DNA of 64,000 nucleotides from Tetrapyrgos nigripes (taxonomy: Eukaryota > Basidiomycota > Agaricomycetes > Agaricales > Campanellaceae). Where the stretch lies: NCBI GenBank assembly GCA_013368315.1, contig JAACJM010000044.1, positions 186,001 to 250,000 on the forward strand. Reading direction: 5' to 3'. Every line of letters begins with the position of its first letter. Position 1 is the stretch's first letter. The notes under the pieces were generated by a model. That model did no database searches. It saw nothing but the letters and a program-made list of their open reading frames with translations, and was not told where the DNA came from. A program made the translations under genes and the position numbers. Positions 59,595 through 64,000 of this stretch are shown here, piece by piece.

Positions 59595-59745
59595 TGGAGA
59601 CGGCCGAGGGAACTACCCGGTGTAGGCTGCTAATGCAGTGATGCGTCGTGGTTCTGTCTTGGTCTCAGCTATCTACTACATACACACTGTATCTAGGTGG
59701 AAGCCTTTGGCAAACAAGTACAAACAACTCTAATCCCCTACTCCA
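59595..59745 (-). repeat. Gypsy 5' LTR
   Basis: 151 bp, same ends as the other LTR (TGGAG..CTCCA), with four transition differences. Followed on the plus strand by the second TCGG target copy and KDZ coding sequence. Confidence 0.97.
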
Positions 59746-61428
59746 TCGGGCAGATGCTCTACAACAATTACATCCAGGCTCTTGTCACCATCAAAAAAGA
59801 CGGCTTCGATCTCAATCACGACCTCAAAACTCTCAACTTGACTACTGTGGATTTGGAGACTTACACTCAAGATCAGGCCAACCATTTTTTGAACCTGGAG
59901 AAGGAAGCACCAGAAGATTTACATGCTGTTGCATATGTTGAGCTCTTGCAGGAGTATAGAACTTTGAGGTATGCCTGACCTTTTTACCTACCTTACCATT
60001 TGCTAATCAATGTGTCACAGTGCTCAAGCTGACAAGGCTTCAGACCATTTCTGAATGCACACGCCTAAAGACTATCAGCCCCTCACACCACAAGCATCAT
60101 ACAACAACATGTCGGAAATGCATAAGGTTGAGACCAGTCGCCGGTACCTCACTGAAAAGCGAGACCAAGTCCTTCTTGATTTGATCCAGCTTGAGTGTTC
60201 TATGAACATTCCTGAAGGCGAGCGCTGGAAACCCTCAGATCCACAGTACCTCGAGACCCTCAAGTACATGAACAACCGGGAATACCGACAGGCGTTAGAG
60301 GCTCTTCACAAACTTGTCATTCAGCGTCTCTATGAACTGCATCGACTCAATCTGTCCCAGACCGGTGAGTTTGTTCTTACTAATTCTTTTTTATCTATGT
60401 ACTTATAATAACCAGGATACAAAATGCGAACACACATCGCCGCTGCCCTTCAAAAATGTTCCAAAGCCATCCGACAGGCCGTGAAACGATACAACAACGC
60501 GGCCGCCAAGCTCAACCCTCCCCGAGAAGCTCTTGACTGGTCAAAGGTCTCTCACTTTTCGTTCCTCGACCAATTCAATATTCTTCAGGACTCTCGGCAC
60601 ACCCTCCTCAAAAAACCGTGGTCCAAACCACTCATTCAGGAGCTCATGAAGAAGCACCGCCATGTACAGCAAGCAAGAGGCGAGATTCTTCAATGCAATG
60701 TTGAAATCCACCGTCTTCACACTTCCATCGTCGACGAGGAGAAACACTTCAGAGCAGTGCTTGAGAGACTCGCAGGCAGCCTGATGTTCGGACCTGTGAA
60801 CGAATATGTTGTACGCGGGCGCCGGATCAACCAGGTCATCATGTCCAGGCTTCAAGATATCTACAACTTAGAAGGTTTTACTGGTATGACAAGCCCAGGC
60901 ATACGGAAAGGCTCTCAACCGTCAAGTGGTCCTTCACCTCCTCCTGGTAAGCATTCCCAGTGACTTGCAAGCTTCATGTCTGACAAGGGACCCAGGTCCT
61001 CCTCTTACTTCCTCTACTGCTACCAGTAAGTGTTTCTCACTCTCAAAAATTACCATCAATTAACATTAACTGGTTTCCAGGCTCCCATGCGCAAGACCAC
61101 ATGACGAGTTGCGACAGCCATCGCTCAACCGGTTTATCTGGCCATAACAAAGAACCACCTTCCAATGAGTCAGATTTTGAGGAGGACGACGAAGTCAACA
61201 ACGGCATGGGCGCTGTCATTGATTTTATCTCCAGTGTCTCTGTTCATGGTTAGGTGTCTGCGAGGGCTGTATACTTTCCTGCATTACATACAATCTTGTA
61301 TTCATAACCTGTACTCTTATTACACACTCTCAATTTTTATACGTCGGTCACACAATGATTAGTGAAAGGAAAGCAATTTCTATTAGGCCAGCCAAAGGTA
61401 GTCGGTAGACAAGACGTTCGTGATCCTC

Positions 61429-62519
61429 CTAATCTTCTGCCAATTTTTCATGCATGACTGAGCGAGTGTAGTCGATATCCTCTGTACTCTCCCCTGCAAT
61501 ATGCTCCAAACCCTCCCGACACACCCAAATCTTGAACCAGTCATAAATCTCCTGATACAATGTCAGCCAGTGTGCCATGGTAGACAAATGATCCAAATTG
61601 ACATACCTTAAGGACTTGCAGTTGGTACTTCTTCACGACCTCTTTTCTCTCATCATCGTTCTTCGCAGATGCCAATTCTTCTTTGACTATTATAAATCTC
61701 CAAACCAGATGATCTGAATTCCATGCTTTGAACACTGAGAGTATATATGCGTGGATGATTTCTGTAGTGCAGGGAGTGAGATGGAGAAAGTCGTGAAGGT
61801 AAGGCTGCAGAAAGCTGTTGGGCACAAATTGCCATTCCCACTGTGAAGACCCAGACATGGGCGATATGATTATTGGACTGCAAGTAACAAACTTTTATCC
61901 TCTATCAAAAAATTACTCCGCCTCCTCGCACTGCCGTCTTGCTTCAACCCTTTTCACGAGCCTCCTTTCACGCTCCTTGGTTGCCAAGATGTCCCGCCTA
62001 CTCTCGCAATACCTTCGTTGATTGTCACGACGAATCATTTGGCGCCTGGACTGCTCTTCATCTGGAGCTTGCTGTTGTCTAAAAGCCAGGGAAGTGAACA
62101 GTGAACCGGAAGGATCTCAGCTTAAGTACATACCTTTCATAATAAGAAGCCTTCGCTTTGGCAAGCTTTTTCTCCCGATTTCTGTAAGAGACAGGTAATT
62201 AGCGCAGCATAATGAGGCAAACCGTGAAGACCAACTCCTGATAGTATCGTTTTGCATACTCTCGCTTTGTTAACTTGCGGTGAAATTGGTGCCTTCGTTG
62301 AGTAATGAGGGTGACAGCGTCAGGGTAGAGCTCAAGTAGCGGATGGTGTTTGAGAATCCACGCCCATTCCTTTGGACCACGAAGATCTGGTCCTCTGAAG
62401 ACTGGAGGTTGGCTAGTACTGTAGTGGTCGACATCGTCGTTGGGATGAAGAGTCTCCATGATGTCCCATACCGCATCATCATCCGACTCTCGTTGGTTGT
62501 CCGAGGGGCTGCTTGACAT
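61429..62519 (-). CDS. Uncharacterised gene beside the KDZ transposase
   Basis: Five exons (62519-62236, 62181-62134, 62078-61917, 61877-61607, 61551-61429) give 295 residues; the four introns are 39-55 nt with GT..AG ends, and no stops occur. The acidic N-terminus (DDDAVWDIMETLHPNDDVDHY) is followed by KEWAWILKHHPLLELYP, a long basic helical region (KLTKREYAKRYYQENREKK onward to ERERRLVKRVEARRQ) and a C-terminal globular part (WQFVPNSFLQPYLHDFL, EIYDWFKIWVCREG). I do not recognise the family. It ends 176 bp from the KDZ stop (convergent) and starts 468 bp from the TET/JBP stop, so it lies between the two. The basic region suggests nucleic-acid binding (inference). The third intron is the weakest; without it a 165-residue protein would end at 61913 and a separate gene could begin at ATG 61858. 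Confidence 0.75.
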
Positions 62520-62987
62520 GAAGGTAGAGTCGGAGTAGAGTAAAGGTTCCTGGGTTGAACTCGGCTATGTAGTTATCGAGTTCTTCGGAGTTAGATGCGT
62601 TGTGAAGCCAAGATCAACTGGGTGGAAGATCACCATTGTGTGTAGAAGATCACCATGAAATGGCTTCAAAGTTACTTGTAGGACTGTAGAATGTGTCAAA
62701 CCACTATAAAATGTACCGTTGGATACTTATGAAAGTAACTAATGATGTTGTAGCTTTTTGAGGTGATAGGTAGGACAAGAGGAAAGGACATCAAAGTAGC
62801 CAAAACATCAACATGATGTACATAGCAAACTTACATCAAGTCTTGACAACTTTCGAAACTGCTTCTCAACAAGTTTCTTCAACTCAACAGTATAATGGTT
62901 TGCAATTATTGAAAAACTATGTTCTTTCGTCAATTGAAGAGTATAATAGTTAGCATTGGACAATATAGTACATTCAAAATAAGTAGA

Positions 62988-64000
62988 CTAGTTGGATACG
63001 CATATTTTAGTTGATAGGGAGGCAAGCTCTTCTTTGGTAGGAAGAAGAGCTAGACCCATTTTCCACTGTTGCAGCCAGTCCTGCTCGGCTTTCGCTGCCT
63101 GCTCTGGGGACAGAGATTTCCGATACTCTTTAGCTGACTTGCACCCATAATCTACCCACCGAAAAAGTCCTCCTGCTGTGAATTGCGTGAAGGAGTATTG
63201 TGTTTCGTGGTCGCGAATCCTAGTGTTGAAATGCCTCAGCGTGCCTGAGGGTATGAAGATGACCGAACCAGGGGGAAAGCGAATGACAAGCTTGAGGTCG
63301 GGAAGTACTAAATGTCCTCCATGGACGGGGTTGAACTTGCTGAGAGCAAAAACTGCACACCACCCAAAAGCAAGGTTCATATGATCGATGTGGTCCAAGC
63401 AAACGGTTTTGTGGCCAAAGTTCCAGGTGCAGGCCGCGAAGACTCGACTGGCAAAGATTTGGGGAAAAGAAGGGGAATGATTTCGGAGAGTCTTAAGGTG
63501 GCTCTCATAGTATTCGTAAAGTCTTGGTGCCCAATCCTGAAATAAACCTATAGGTGGATTAACGACGCGGTGCTTGGGAGAGCTGCCAAAAACCTACCGT
63601 TAGCAAAGCCCACTAGCTGAACAAAAGCCCAGTGGTTGATCAGTCTGTTCAATACAGCCCGATTCTTATCATTATGTGCAAACGCTTGGGGATACTAAAT
63701 GACGGGGACCTCAGAGTCAGGCCTCAAGAACAACGTAGAGGACTTACGGTTTGACCACCTCCATATGAGCCTCCGTCCGTCAGTGAAGGAAAGCTGCTGC
63801 GACGACCATCTCGTTCTCTGACGGTGAAGGATGCCTTACGTCGCTCATTGATGATGGCCTGAGTCGCCGCAGGAACAACATCTGACTGCCAAGTCGGATC
63901 GTTACGAGGTTGTCCTCCCAGGAAGGCACAGAGCGTGCCGTTTGCATCAAAGATGGTGGTGGGTGTACTGACCAAAGTGGAGGGTAAGCAAAGTAAACGA
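62988..64000 (-). CDS. TET/JBP-like 2-oxoglutarate dioxygenase (partial)
   Basis: Exons 64000(+)-63748, 63694-63598 and 63547-62988; the 5' end is beyond the window. The double-stranded beta-helix core is clear: FDANGTLCAFLGGQP; NGLFQDWAPRLYEYY; the metal-binding CLDHIDHMNLAFGW (H-x-D); KFNPVHGGHLVLPDLKLVIRFPPGSVIFIPS; the distal His in TLRHFN; and SFTQFTAGGLFRWVDYG. Members use Fe(II) and 2-oxoglutarate to oxidise the methyl group of 5-methylcytosine or thymine in DNA, in the nucleus. In related mushroom proteins the segment before SFTQ carries the Arg expected to bind 2-oxoglutarate; here it reads HETQYSFTQ, with Gln in that place. Fungal TET/JBP genes are known to occur with KDZ transposons, as here. 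No stops are seen. Confidence 0.88.

Larger units (their letters stand above)
53072..59745 (-). mobile_element. Ty3/gypsy LTR retrotransposon, full length
   Basis: A 6674-bp element with two 151-bp LTRs (TGGAG...CTCCA) and a 4-bp duplication TCGG at 53068-53071 and 59746-59749. Coding strand is minus: gag, protease, reverse transcriptase, RNase H, integrase in that order, the Ty3/gypsy arrangement. The LTRs differ at four sites, all transitions. It sits inside an exon of the KDZ transposase; removing it and one TCGG restores the codons for Leu-Gly-Gln. In-frame stops are TGA at 58324-58326, TAG at 57049-57051 and TGA at 55549-55551, so this copy is not autonomous. Confidence 0.97.
51091..61253 (+). 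pseudogene. KDZ-family transposase, split by a gypsy element
   Basis: Exons 51091-51259, 51304-51532, 51587-52160, 52223-52647, 52697-53071 | gypsy insert | 59750-59968, 60021-60364, 60416-60946, 60996-61025, 61081-61253 give 1023 codons including the final stop. KDZ enzymes have an RNase H-like core and move DNA by cut-and-paste. Seen in order: a basic N-terminus (TRGRKHKT); SCPPCNYEL (residues ~317-325); VCDGNNSLRR with a likely catalytic Asp (~340); ELAKYGLAMV; YDIGCSF (~489-495); VNAFHGYSHN; GLEDLETLERIFS with the likely catalytic Glu; FFQQWD; LYNNYIQAL; and the C-terminal YKMRTHIAAALQ helical region. All introns are in phase. Inactivating features are TGA at 53049-53051 (residue 584), the 6.67-kb insertion at about residue 591, and TGA at 60052-60054 (residue 675). 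Otherwise the frame is intact, so death is recent. Confidence 0.92.

Noticed and set aside
1..64000. CRISPR arrays, bacterial operons, rRNA genes
   Set aside because: No regularly spaced identical repeats with unique spacers, no rRNA-like sequence, and all genes have eukaryotic introns.

Overview
The window looks like nuclear DNA of a basidiomycete, most likely an Agaricomycete. The evidence is the gene style (introns of about 45-70 nt with GT..AG ends and usable branch points, many short exons) and the gene families: a KDZ (Kyakuja/Dileera/Zisupton) transposase, a TET/JBP-like 2-oxoglutarate dioxygenase, a fungal sesquiterpene synthase, a CHAT-TPR protein of the large mushroom type, and pogo, hAT, Ty1/copia and Ty3/gypsy transposons. 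It is a transposon-rich region with only a few intact host-type genes.

Layout. 1-5 kb: a decayed Ty1/copia element with its 3' LTR, then two small hAT elements, each with perfect 8-bp target-site duplications. 5-10 kb: nothing recognised. 10-26 kb: a CpG-poor graveyard of degenerate multi-exon transposon genes, including a repeated-protein transposon gene (17-21.3 kb) and a pogo-family transposase (24.2-26.1 kb, minus strand). 27.4-28.6 kb: an apparently intact 342-residue sesquiterpene synthase on the minus strand, in a CpG-normal island. 33.5-38.5 kb: a TPR-CHAT gene broken by a Tc1/mariner-type element inside its first TPR and by a solo LTR upstream of its CHAT domain; removing each insert with one target-site copy restores the frame. 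41.1-43.3 kb: a complete nine-exon pepsin-like aspartic protease. 44-50 kb: small hypothetical genes, an inverted-repeat element, a 1.1-kb hAT deletion derivative and CT-rich tandem repeats. 51-64 kb: a KDZ unit consisting of a transposase (plus strand), an uncharacterised five-exon 295-residue gene (minus) and a TET/JBP dioxygenase (minus, running off the right edge). A 6.67-kb Ty3/gypsy element sits inside the KDZ transposase.

How it fits together. KDZ transposons and TET/JBP genes are known to expand together in mushroom genomes, where the enzymes oxidise 5-methylcytosine. Here that unit lies beside sequence that carries the usual mark of cytosine methylation: CpG-poor blocks and pseudogene stops that are nearly all TGA where a CGA arginine codon would be expected. 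The most notable items are the KDZ/TET-JBP/accessory-gene unit, the nested insertion history, a candidate -1 frameshift site in the gypsy element, and the doubly broken CHAT gene. All assignments were made by reading the sequence; no database search was run.
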